DNA of 30,157 nucleotides from Lentisphaeria bacterium (GTDB lineage: Bacteria > Verrucomicrobiota > Lentisphaeria > Victivallales > UBA1829): the NCBI GenBank assembly GCA_003526375.1, contig DPDG01000004.1, positions 1 through 30,157 on the forward strand. Direction: 5' to 3'. The notes beneath the pieces are model-generated. The model saw only the letters and a list, made by a program, of their open reading frames with translations, made no database searches and was not told where the DNA came from. Positions within the stretch are counted from its first letter, which is position 1. Each line of letters starts with the position of its first letter. Of this stretch, positions 7,358-14,475 are shown piece by piece. The position numbers and the translations under genes were made by a program.

Positions 7358-8406
7358 GCCTTCCACTCCCTGTAACGGTAAAACGCCGCACACGCACCCT
7401 CGCCGCTGACCATGCATGCGCCGACCGGATGCTCCGGCGTACACTGTTTCGCGAACAGCGGACACTCCGCAGGGCGCAGATATCCGCGCAGGACGTCGCC
7501 GCAACGGCATCCGGCGGGAGAGCGGACAACGCCGGTGTTTTCAAGATGATATTTCACGGAAGCATCGAAGCACGCATATTCCTCCCGTATCTTCCAGCAC
7601 CCGCCGTCCACAATGCCGATCCCGCGCCATTCGCCGGACACCGGCTCGAAATACTGCCCGATCAGCTCCAGCGCGGTCCGGTTTCCGCCAGGGGAAACCA
7701 TCTGCGGATAATTATTGATTACGGCGGTTTCTTTTTTACCGGTCAGTTGCAGGAGAAGAAAGATGGAATGCAGGATATTTTCAGCGGTAAAACCGGAAAT
7801 CACGCCCGGCAGAGAGAGTCCGGCAAAGCCCTGTTCCCCTGTGACGGACGCCACATGCCCCGGCAGGATAAAGCCGTTTAGTTTTGTTTTCGGATCGTGC
7901 GCCAGATCATCCAGTACCGGGCGTATCCGCTTGAAATCCGCCAGCATGGAAAAGTTTTCCGCACCGGATTTCCGCGCCTCCTCCAGCACGGCGGCTCCGG
8001 CGCAGAGCGTGGGATCGAAACCGACCGCCGCCAAAACAACTTCCTCTGCGGGATGCGCCTTTGCATAGTCCAGTGCCTCTTCCGGGGAATAGATCACGAG
8101 CAGCTCCCTCTCATTTTGCAGAGTGCCTTCCGAACCGGGAATGCGCAGAAGATCGCCGAAGACGGCAACCTTGATTCCGTTCCGGCTCAATGCAATGGCG
8201 TTGTCGATGAAACGCACGCCGGAGACGCAGACCGGGCATCCGGGACCGGACAACAGCCGAAGTCCCTCCGGCAGGAGCGCGCGCAGACCGAACTTCGCAA
8301 TGGCAAGGCTGTGGCTCCCGCAAACCTCCATCAGGTTTACGGTCCCGCCGATGGTCTCCATCGCTTTTTTCAGTGTCCCGCGCCAGAATGCCGCCGAAGA
8401 ATTCAT
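7351..8406 (-). CDS. hypD: Hydrogenase maturation scaffold HypD
   Basis: Iron-sulfur scaffold on which the Fe(CN)2CO unit is assembled with HypC. Seen: catalytic Cys29 in MEVCGSH, Cys57 and Cys60 in GPGCPVC, GDLLRIPG, and a C-terminal cysteine-rich block (CRCGDVL...CPLF...C...GACMVSGEGACA) that holds the [4Fe-4S] cluster. Two spots differ from textbook HypD. The CGGHTH/CGTHT motif reads CGSHSL, and the usual GFETT motif reads GFDPTL. Both lie in otherwise well-conserved sequence, so this looks like lineage divergence and not loss of function. Length 351 is normal. The ATG overlaps the hypC stop (ATGA at 8403-8406). Confidence 0.95.
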   Translation of the reverse strand: MNSSAAFWRGTLKKAMETIGGTVNLMEVCGSHSLAIAKFGLRALLPEGLRLLSGPGCPVCVSGVRFIDNAIALSRNGIKVAVFGDLLRIPGSEGTLQNERELLVIYSPEEALDYAKAHPAEEVVLAAVGFDPTLCAGAAVLEEARKSGAENFSMLADFKRIRPVLDDLAHDPKTKLNGFILPGHVASVTGEQGFAGLSLPGVISGFTAENILHSIFLLLQLTGKKETAVINNYPQMVSPGGNRTALELIGQYFEPVSGEWRGIGIVDGGCWKIREEYACFDASVKYHLENTGVVRSPAGCRCGDVLRGYLRPAECPLFAKQCTPEHPVGACMVSGEGACAAFYRYREWKAC

Positions 8407-8630
8407 GTTTGCAGGCTCCGTTTCAACTCATCGAGAATGCGCAGATTTTCCTCTGCGGCTTCAGGAGAAATTTTTTCTATGGCATACCCGGCATGAACCA
8501 GCACATAGTCGTTTACGGAACAGTCATCCAGAAGACGAAGATTGACTTTCCGTTCCACTCCGTCATTTTCGACTTTCCCGTGCCGGTCCGGCAGCAGTTC
8601 CACTATTCTCATCGGTATTGCAACACACAT
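8403..8630 (-). CDS. hypC: Hydrogenase assembly chaperone HypC
   Basis: Small chaperone that carries the iron fragment between HypD and the large-subunit precursor. It starts MCVAIPMRI, matching the family signature MC(L/V)A(I/V)P; Cys2 is the metal-handling residue. At 75 residues it has normal size. The ribosome site is weak (AAGG about 12-13 nt before the ATG), unusual for this operon; translation may depend on a run-on from hypF 38 nt upstream. It overlaps hypD by 4 nt, and the two proteins are known to act as a complex. Confidence 0.94.
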   Translation of the reverse strand: MCVAIPMRIVELLPDRHGKVENDGVERKVNLRLLDDCSVNDYVLVHAGYAIEKISPEAAEENLRILDELKRSLQT

Positions 8631-8668
8631 AAATCCATTACAACCTTAAAAAATACTTCCCCAAAAAA

Positions 8669-10981
8669 TCAAACCGTATAATCTACACCCGAAATACGGA
8701 ATTGCAAGCCGCTCCATAACGCTTGCCCGACAGAAATTCCGCCATCGTTCGGCGGCACCTTGCGCGGGATAAAAACTTCCATCCCGCGGGACGCGAGCCG
8801 TGCCGTCACAAACTCCGTCAAAAGCCTGTTCTGGAACACCCCCCCCGTCAAAATGACGGGAGGATTTTTCAAGGACCCCTCCCGTTTCGCCAGTGCGAAT
8901 TCCACCATGGACAATGCCGCATCCGCGACAGATTCATGAAATCCGCGGGCTGTCAGTCGACGCATCATGGAACAATCTCCGAACAGAGGAGTCCAGTCAA
9001 TCATGAATACACCCTCTTTTTCCTGTCCGACATAAGGGACAAAGCCGCTTTCCCCCGCAGTTTCCTTTCGCGCCGCCGCTTCCAGGCGGATCGCCGCCTG
9101 TCCTTCATAAGAAATGCGCTCCGGCGCAATCCCCAGAAGCGCCGAGACAGCATCGAAAAGACGTCCGGCGGAAGGAGTGTATGACGTATTCAAATTTGCA
9201 ATGCACTGATATTCCATCAGTTCCAGCTTATCCGCATATTCCGGGAGAAATGTCTTCACCTGTTTCCGTGTCATTCCGGCGGCGAAACAGCGTCCGGCGA
9301 ACTGCCGCCACGGCTCGCGCACAGCCAGTTCTCCGCCCGGCAGGGGCGCCGATTCCCATGTCGCCAGCCGGCGGCCTCCATGGTCCAGGCTGACGTCCAG
9401 AAGCTCCGCGCCCCAGAGCCTGCCGTCCGGTCCGAGCCCCGTCCCGTCAAAAACCAGCGCCAGCGCCTCATTCCCTCCGCATTCCATGAGCCCTGCCAGA
9501 GCATGTGCGTAATGGTGCGGCACCCGGCATAACTCCATTCCCTCGCGCCGCGCCAGACGTTCCCCTGCGATCGAACTGAAATAATCCGGATGCAGATCCA
9601 CGGCAACGGCATCGGCTTTTCCGCCGACCTGTGCAAGAATCCGGTTCAGAGCCTGTTCCCATGCATCGGCATTCGCGGCGTCTTCGAGCCCGCCGTGATG
9701 CGGAGAGAGCAGAAACAGATGACGGTCCGCCACGGCAAATGTATTCTTCCAGAGCCCTCCCAGAGCCACGACCCGGCGCGGAATCCGCCACGGCAGGCTC
9801 CATTCATATCCGCGTGCCCGCCGCCAGAGCTGGAATTGCCCGCCGTTCACGACGCCAAGAGAGTCATCATGCCGCCAGTAAATCTGACGGCAATGAGTCA
9901 GAAAGCCGTCCACTTTTCCATGCAGCGCCCTGACTGCGCTCTCATGATCGAGAGCCGGCGGTTCCCCACCTCTGTTACCGCTGGTCGCGATCAGAAAACT
10001 GCCGGAAAAACGGCGCATCAGAAGTTCATGCAGAGGAGATGCAGGGAGCATGACTCCCGCCTCCGCCGGATTGTCCGGCGCAAGCAGAGCAGGATGGAAC
10101 GGACTTTCCTCCTTCCATTCAAGCAGAACAATCGGCGCGGCGGGTGCCCTCAGAACTTCCGCCTGCAATTCATCTGCATGAAAAAAACTGCGGACATCCT
10201 CCAGGGAACGCCCCATCAGAGCCAGCGGTTTCTCTCTGCGATGCTTGAGCTTGCGCAGTCTGTCAATCGCCTCCGCCGACTGCGGATCGGCAAGCAACTG
10301 GAATCCGCCGACGCCTTTCAATGCAAGGATTCCGCCCCGCTCCAATACGGCAACAGCCCCGTTGATCGGATCGGGCACGGGAACTGCGCATCCGGAAGAG
10401 TCCAGCAGTTCCAAATGCGGCCCGCACTTTGGACAACTGATTCCCTCCACATGAAAACGGCGGTCCGCCGGGTTCTCATACTCTTTCCGACAATCGGGGC
10501 ACAGCGGAAAATCCTTCCATGCGGTATGTTCCCGTTCATAAGGCAGACATTCGATTACGGTTGCGCGCGGCCCGCACTCAGCACAACTGTTGAACGCATA
10601 ACCGGAATGGCGATCGGCAGAGGAATGGATTTCTGCAAGGCACTTCGCACAAGGCGCACGGTCGGGCGGAGTCAGGCGGTTTACCTGTCCTGAGGAAGTT
10701 CCATCTTCTTTTATAATGGAAAAATCAGAATAAATACAGTCTGCCTCGGAGTCCGTAAATACCGGAGGGAATTCCACACGGCTGCCGTCCGGAAAAGCAC
10801 TGCCGAGTTCCGCAAAAGCCTGCTCAATTCGGGATGCGTCTCCCTGCCAGAGTAATTTTACGAAACCGGAAAGATTGCAGACATATCCCCTCAAGCCGTG
10901 TTCCACGGAAAAACGGTACAATGCCGGGCGCATCCCGATTCCCTCCACGATCCCGCGTAAAATGATAATCCTCTGCCTCAT
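8669..10981 (-). CDS. hypF: Carbamoyltransferase HypF
   Basis: Makes carbamoyl-adenylate from carbamoyl phosphate and ATP and transfers the carbamoyl group to HypE. Domains in order: acylphosphatase (residues ~5-90, catalytic Arg18 and Asn36; motif reads VEGIGMRP in place of VQGVGFRP); two zinc motifs (Cys111/114-133/136 and Cys161/164-183/186); YrdC-like domain; and a Kae1-like C-terminal domain with VPHHYAHALAG. I set the start at MRQRIIILRG (ATG 10981), which has an AAGGA ribosome site 7 nt upstream and gives the usual length of 770. An in-frame ATG at 11104 would add 41 residues with no family match. It is the first gene of the operon. Confidence 0.95.
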   Translation of the reverse strand: MRQRIIILRGIVEGIGMRPALYRFSVEHGLRGYVCNLSGFVKLLWQGDASRIEQAFAELGSAFPDGSRVEFPPVFTDSEADCIYSDFSIIKEDGTSSGQVNRLTPPDRAPCAKCLAEIHSSADRHSGYAFNSCAECGPRATVIECLPYEREHTAWKDFPLCPDCRKEYENPADRRFHVEGISCPKCGPHLELLDSSGCAVPVPDPINGAVAVLERGGILALKGVGGFQLLADPQSAEAIDRLRKLKHRREKPLALMGRSLEDVRSFFHADELQAEVLRAPAAPIVLLEWKEESPFHPALLAPDNPAEAGVMLPASPLHELLMRRFSGSFLIATSGNRGGEPPALDHESAVRALHGKVDGFLTHCRQIYWRHDDSLGVVNGGQFQLWRRARGYEWSLPWRIPRRVVALGGLWKNTFAVADRHLFLLSPHHGGLEDAANADAWEQALNRILAQVGGKADAVAVDLHPDYFSSIAGERLARREGMELCRVPHHYAHALAGLMECGGNEALALVFDGTGLGPDGRLWGAELLDVSLDHGGRRLATWESAPLPGGELAVREPWRQFAGRCFAAGMTRKQVKTFLPEYADKLELMEYQCIANLNTSYTPSAGRLFDAVSALLGIAPERISYEGQAAIRLEAAARKETAGESGFVPYVGQEKEGVFMIDWTPLFGDCSMMRRLTARGFHESVADAALSMVEFALAKREGSLKNPPVILTGGVFQNRLLTEFVTARLASRGMEVFIPRKVPPNDGGISVGQALWSGLQFRISGVDYTV

Positions 10982-11016
10982 GCCCGCTGTCCTTTCCGTA
11001 AAAATACAAATCACAT

Positions 11017-11092
11017 AAGATACACCCTCTCCACTGAACTTGCAAATTTCCCCTGTTCCAGTAATTCCATTCATTTTCTTTCTTTCCGTCAA
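11017..11092 (-). promoter_or_regulatory. Candidate promoters for the hyp-ech operon
   Basis: Two sigma70-like pairs precede hypF on the minus strand. The nearer one is TTGCAA (11040-11045), 17 nt, TATCTT (11017-11022), giving a leader of about 30 nt. The farther one is TTGACG (11087-11092), 17 nt, TGGAAT (11064-11069). I saw no -24/-12 (sigma54) element, in contrast to the enterobacterial hyp operon. Twelve co-directional genes without any strong internal terminator suggest that this region drives the whole set. Confidence 0.35.
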
Positions 11093-11191
11093 AGAAAAAA
11101 TCATCTGTTTTACATTGCAAAATCATATTCCTTGTTTTTTACCGGCAAGTCTTGCATTTCCGGCAACGGGATATATTGTGTACCCACCGCA

Positions 11192-11222
11192 AAATGAAGG
11201 ATAAAGAACCATAAATGAAGGA
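11192..11222 (+). repeat. Duplicated AAATGAAGGA with two mini-ORFs before the GH20 gene
   Basis: The decamer AAATGAAGGA occurs at 11192-11201 and 11213-11222. Each copy contains an ATG. The first opens a six-codon frame (11194-11214). The second opens a five-codon frame (11215-11232) whose stop overlaps the GH20 start. The second copy also supplies the AAGGA ribosome site for the GH20 gene. It could be a leader-peptide arrangement or a chance duplication. Confidence 0.35.
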
Positions 11223-11228
11223 AAAAAG

Positions 11229-12986
11229 ATGAATCTCATTCCGCAGGTGAAAGAACTGGTCCCGTCTCGTGGAACATGCAGAACGGATGCATTGACCGTC
11301 CTGAATTACGCAGGCTTGAACAAAGAAACTCTGATGCTTCTCAGGGAACGTTTTCCGAAACTGAAAGTAAAAAAAGAGAAAAAAGGCTGTTTTGCGGAAT
11401 TTTCCTGCGGCGGAACGCTCCCCGCTGCTGATGCAGGAACAAAGCCGGATGCTTATGTGCTGCGCGTAACAGAAAATGCCATCCGCATTGACGCCGCTTC
11501 GGAAAGCGGGCTTTTCTACGGAATCCAGACCTTTCTTCAACTGTCCCGCCCGATCCCCTGTCTTGAAATCCGCGACTATGCCGCCATTCCGCTGCGCATG
11601 ATCCACTGGGATCTGAAAGGTTATCAGCCGAAGCCGGAAGTCCTGAAAGAGGAGCTGAGACTTCTCGCCTCTTACAAGATCAACAGCATCCTGCTTGAAA
11701 TTGAAGATAAATATGATTACCGCTGTGCTCCCGGCGTCGGTGTCAGGGGAGCCTATACTTTTGAGGAAATGCGGGAAATCAGCCGTTATGCAAAGTCGAT
11801 GAACATCATGATCGTCCCGAAGCTTCAGAGCCTTGCGCACGTGGACTACCTGCTGAAACATGCGAGATACGCAAAACTGCGTGAAGACGGACATCCTTTC
11901 CAGTATTGCGCCTCCAATCCGTCCGCGCAGAAATTATGGGAGTCCATGGCGGATGAACTCATGGAGTGTTTTGCCGAGCACAAGGAGTATTTCCATATCG
12001 GCGCCGACGAAACGGACCTGCTCGGCAGATGCGAAAAATGCTCGAAACTCGGCAAGGGCGGTTCCTACATTCATAAAGTGGAACGCTGTATCGACTTCCT
12101 GCTCTCCCGCGGCAGGACTCCGGTCATGTGGGATGATATTCTGCGGAATCTTCACGGAATCCTTTCGGAACAGGAGGCCAGAGCCTGCTGGAAACTCGGT
12201 AAAAAAGCAATCCTGATGTACTGGGCTTACGGTTACGGCGGCGTCAACAATGTGTTTCCTTTCCTCCACGAATACCGGAGCGCGGGAATGCGCGTATGGG
12301 GAGCCAGCGGTTTTGCCGGCTGTGATAACTGGGCGGGAGCCCTGCCGCCGCTGGAAATCCGGGCGTTGAATCTGGATGCGTGGACGAAAAGCGCGATAGA
12401 AAACGAACTGGAATGTGTTGTCGCAACAGGCTGGACCAGAATCGCTTCTGCGGATTGTCCTGCGGAACCGCATGAAAGTTCCTGGTTTACGGTTTTATAT
12501 GCCGCACAGAGCATGTGGAGCGGAAAGCACATTCATTATGAACGATTTGTGCTTGATCTCGCGCGGAATCTCTACGGGACGATGCTTGATGAAGCTCTTG
12601 CGGCATCGGTCATGAATATTGCCCGGACGCCTTATTCTTATGACAAACTCCCGGTCGACCGGGAGGAAGATAAGCGGTTGCGGTTTCTGCGTTATGCCGC
12701 TGCGGCGGAGTCACTTGCCACAGACCGCACACGCCTGGCCAACTATCTTCAGTATTATGATGGACAGCTTGGCGGCACAATGCCGGATTACCGTCTGAAC
12801 ATGCTGAAAAAGTATTCCGCTTCTCTTGCGGAAAAACTGGAGAAATTCAAAGCGGAAATGCGGACTCAACTGGAGCAGTTCTATACGGAAACAACCGTCG
12901 ATGACTTCATCCGGAGCCGTTTCGGTTATCTGGAGAAACTGACAGCCGATTTCCGTTCGCAACTGGCTGAAACCGGAGAGTGCTGA
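11229..12986 (+). CDS. Glycoside hydrolase family 20-type beta-N-acetylhexosaminidase, cytoplasmic
   Basis: Probable exo-beta-N-acetylhexosaminidase releasing terminal GlcNAc/GalNAc by substrate-assisted catalysis. Residues ~75-115 resemble the alpha/beta domain that precedes GH20 barrels (SESGLFYGIQTFLQL). The catalytic barrel begins near IPLRMIHWDLKG. The Asp-Glu catalytic pair is D260-E261 in HIGADET, the GADE variant found in intracellular-type GH20 enzymes instead of GGDE. Trp-rich barrel motifs (MYWAYGYGG, WGASGF) follow. No signal peptide or lipobox is seen, so it should act on imported oligosaccharides. The C-terminal ~100 residues are helical. It has a good AAGGA ribosome site, stands alone and is divergent from the hydrogenase operon. 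Substrate is not predictable. Confidence 0.85.
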   Translation: MNLIPQVKELVPSRGTCRTDALTVLNYAGLNKETLMLLRERFPKLKVKKEKKGCFAEFSCGGTLPAADAGTKPDAYVLRVTENAIRIDAASESGLFYGIQTFLQLSRPIPCLEIRDYAAIPLRMIHWDLKGYQPKPEVLKEELRLLASYKINSILLEIEDKYDYRCAPGVGVRGAYTFEEMREISRYAKSMNIMIVPKLQSLAHVDYLLKHARYAKLREDGHPFQYCASNPSAQKLWESMADELMECFAEHKEYFHIGADETDLLGRCEKCSKLGKGGSYIHKVERCIDFLLSRGRTPVMWDDILRNLHGILSEQEARACWKLGKKAILMYWAYGYGGVNNVFPFLHEYRSAGMRVWGASGFAGCDNWAGALPPLEIRALNLDAWTKSAIENELECVVATGWTRIASADCPAEPHESSWFTVLYAAQSMWSGKHIHYERFVLDLARNLYGTMLDEALAASVMNIARTPYSYDKLPVDREEDKRLRFLRYAAAAESLATDRTRLANYLQYYDGQLGGTMPDYRLNMLKKYSASLAEKLEKFKAEMRTQLEQFYTETTVDDFIRSRFGYLEKLTADFRSQLAETGEC

Positions 12987-13004
12987 AAAAACTGAGAAAA
13001 GTCC

Positions 13005-13037
13005 AAAAGGCTGGAACAAGATTTTTTCCAGCCTTTT
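13005..13037. terminator. Intrinsic terminator after the GH20 gene
   Basis: Perfect 12-bp inverted repeat AAAAGGCTGGAA / TTCCAGCCTTTT (13005-13016 and 13026-13037) with a 9-nt loop, 18 nt after the GH20 stop. The A-tract/T-tract flanks make it potentially bidirectional. Confidence 0.8.
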
Positions 13038-13120
13038 GACAGACTACGTTTTTGAATCATTGTTGAAAACTTGATTCCGGCGGAGATTTTTTCATGCTGT
13101 CACGTGTCGGCATTTTCGAT

Positions 13121-13155
13121 AAAAAAACAGAAATCCTGCTTGAAAAAGCAGGATT
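13121..13155 (-). terminator. GAAA-loop hairpin with leftward U-tract
   Basis: Ten-bp inverted repeat AATCCTGCTT / AAGCAGGATT (13132-13141, 13146-13155) closed by GAAA on the plus strand. Read leftward, the stem is followed by a T7 run (13121-13127), a terminator shape. It could stop transcription coming from the AraC gene on the minus strand before it reaches the GH20 gene. It also overlaps the likely -35 element of the tRNA. Confidence 0.5.
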
Positions 13156-13168
13156 GCAGGATTATGTT
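13140..13168 (+). promoter_or_regulatory. Candidate promoter of tRNA-Leu
   Basis: TTGAAA at 13140-13145, a 17-nt spacer and TATGTT at 13163-13168 end about 12 nt before the mature tRNA. The -35 element lies in the loop side of the hairpin at 13132-13155, so hairpin or cruciform formation and promoter use could compete. Confidence 0.4.
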
Positions 13169-13180
13169 ATAACTTCCTGT

Positions 13181-13266
13181 GCCGAAGTGGCGGAATGGCA
13201 GACGCACTAGACTCAAAATCTGGCGCTCTTACGGGCGTAAGGGTTCAAGTCCCTTCTTCGGCACCA
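13181..13266 (+). tRNA. tRNA-Leu (anticodon CAA)
   Basis: Full cloverleaf: acceptor GCCGAAG (13181-13187) pairs with CTTCGGC (13256-13262), discriminator A and encoded CCA to 13266. D arm GCG/CGC; anticodon stem CTAGA/TCTGG (13207-13211, 13219-13223) around loop CTCAAAA with anticodon CAA at 13214-13216; long variable arm (CGC/GCG) typical of class II tRNAs; T arm AAGGG-TTCAAGT-CCCTT. It reads UUG leucine codons. Confidence 0.97.
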
Positions 13267-13286
13267 TTTATCCGCAAGTACTTATG

Positions 13287-13320
13287 ACTTTTCCGATTCC
13301 GGCGGCAAGAAAAGTTTTTT
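13287..13320 (+). terminator. Probable tRNA-Leu terminator
   Basis: ACTTTTC (13287-13293) pairs with GAAAAGT (13309-13315) and runs into T6 (13315-13320), 20 nt after the tRNA. The stem is A/T-rich and the loop is 15 nt, so it is only a moderate candidate. Confidence 0.4.
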
Positions 13321-13370
13321 CATTTGCAGTACTGCAATGTTCCCTGCATGTATTTAAGGAATATTCCGGT

Positions 13371-14216
13371 TCAATCGCAATCGTGCAGTTTCCGCCGGTA
13401 TGCCAACGGCGCAATGCCATACTGACGCTGGAAGCAGCGGCGGAAATAAGAAAGATTGCAGAAGCCGGAAGCATGGGCGATCCCGCTCACATTCATGGAG
13501 GAATGTTCCAGAAGCACAGCCGCATTCTGAAGACGCAGTTCAATAATCCACTGCTGCGGAGACTTTCCGTAGTAAAGCCGCATGGTCCGGCACAAATGTT
13601 CCGGCGAACGCCCTGAAAGTTCTACGAAGCGGGGAAATCCATTCAGGTAATTTTCCCGTTTTTCCATTTCACGCATCGCATTCTCCAGCCACGGAACAAC
13701 AGGATGGGTCTCCCGCGCATTGCGCCGCAGAAGCAGATAGATCACCTCCTGTGTCAGCAGACGGCAAAGCGAGTACCGCAGTTCCGCGGAATGATGGACT
13801 TCATGCTGATGCACGGCAAGAGTCTCCGCTTTGGATATCAGCGACCGCCATTCGTAATCAGGAACACCGGAGATGATCTGAACGCCGTCCAGCAGTATAT
13901 TTCCTTTTGATGGCGATACAAAATACAAGTTTTTCAGAAATTCATGAGATGCCACATTGACATTGTAAATTTCCACCTGACCTCCGGGATCGGCGCTCCG
14001 CAGGGCATGAGCATCCCCCGGCTGGAGCAATTGGATGCTCCCCGGATTCAGACGGTAATCCACACCGTTCAGCCGGTGGAGCAGGACTCCGGAAATCACC
14101 AGAAAAAACTCAAAAAAACAATGTTTATGCTCCGGGAAAAATTCCATTCCGCAAAAACTGTTGCGGAAACAGTTGTAGTCTCCCCGTTTCAGTGTCATTT
14201 CTGCTGTCAGGCGCAT
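13371..14216 (-). CDS. AraC-family transcriptional regulator with N-terminal cupin
   Basis: Likely carbohydrate-responsive transcription factor. Residues ~20-95 form an AraC-type cupin sensor (HKHCFFEFFLVISG, PGSIQLLQPGDAHAL). Residues ~185-278 form the double helix-turn-helix DNA-binding domain, with the classic second motif VSGIAHASGFCNLSYFRRCFQRQYGIAPLAYR. Length 281 is typical. The ATG at 14216 has GAGGAGT about 11 nt upstream. It faces away from ligA and converges on the tRNA. The GH20 gene beyond the tRNA is a possible target, but no operator could be identified. The ligand is unknown. Confidence 0.9.
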   Translation of the reverse strand: MRLTAEMTLKRGDYNCFRNSFCGMEFFPEHKHCFFEFFLVISGVLLHRLNGVDYRLNPGSIQLLQPGDAHALRSADPGGQVEIYNVNVASHEFLKNLYFVSPSKGNILLDGVQIISGVPDYEWRSLISKAETLAVHQHEVHHSAELRYSLCRLLTQEVIYLLLRRNARETHPVVPWLENAMREMEKRENYLNGFPRFVELSGRSPEHLCRTMRLYYGKSPQQWIIELRLQNAAVLLEHSSMNVSGIAHASGFCNLSYFRRCFQRQYGIAPLAYRRKLHDCD

Positions 14217-14245
14217 CGTCGGGCATACTCCTCGCGTTTGCCGTC

Positions 14246-14274
14246 AATATAGTATTCTTTTTCCGATTTTACAG
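14246..14274 (-). promoter_or_regulatory. Candidate promoter of the AraC-family gene
   Basis: On the minus strand CTGTAA (14269-14274), 17-nt spacer, TATATT (14246-14251), about 30 nt before the start codon. The -10 is good and the -35 is weak, as expected for a regulated promoter. Confidence 0.35.
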
Positions 14275-14372
14275 GCGGTTGATTTTTAAAAGAGAAAAAA
14301 ACGCAATATGTCACCGATGCGAGTCCGCCGGAAAGCCGGAACACAAGAATGCGGCTGTCCGGAATCCGGAAT

Positions 14373-14390
14373 AAGGCAAAAGCCTTTTTT
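14373..14390 (+). terminator. Small hairpin plus T-run upstream of ligA
   Basis: AAGGC-AAAA-GCCTT followed by a T-run to 14390, with no plus-strand gene immediately before it. It might block readthrough into ligA. A likely ligA -10 element, TATAGT (14420-14425), lies downstream, without a convincing -35 at normal spacing (TTGCCG at 14394-14399 is 20 nt away). Confidence 0.35.
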
Positions 14391-14475
14391 ATCTTGCCGT
14401 TTTCTCCGTTCTTTTCTTGTATAGTGCAGAAAAACTGATTATATTTTCACCTTATTCAAGAGGGGATCAAAAGCA

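Noticed and set aside
9590..10693. Plus-strand frame opposite hypF
   Set aside because: It contains no known motif and is fully explained by the hypF coding frame.
13324..13337. Perfect palindrome TTGCAGTACTGCAA between the tRNA and the AraC gene
   Set aside because: It lies downstream of both genes, with no promoter nearby and no second copy seen, so an operator role is not supported.
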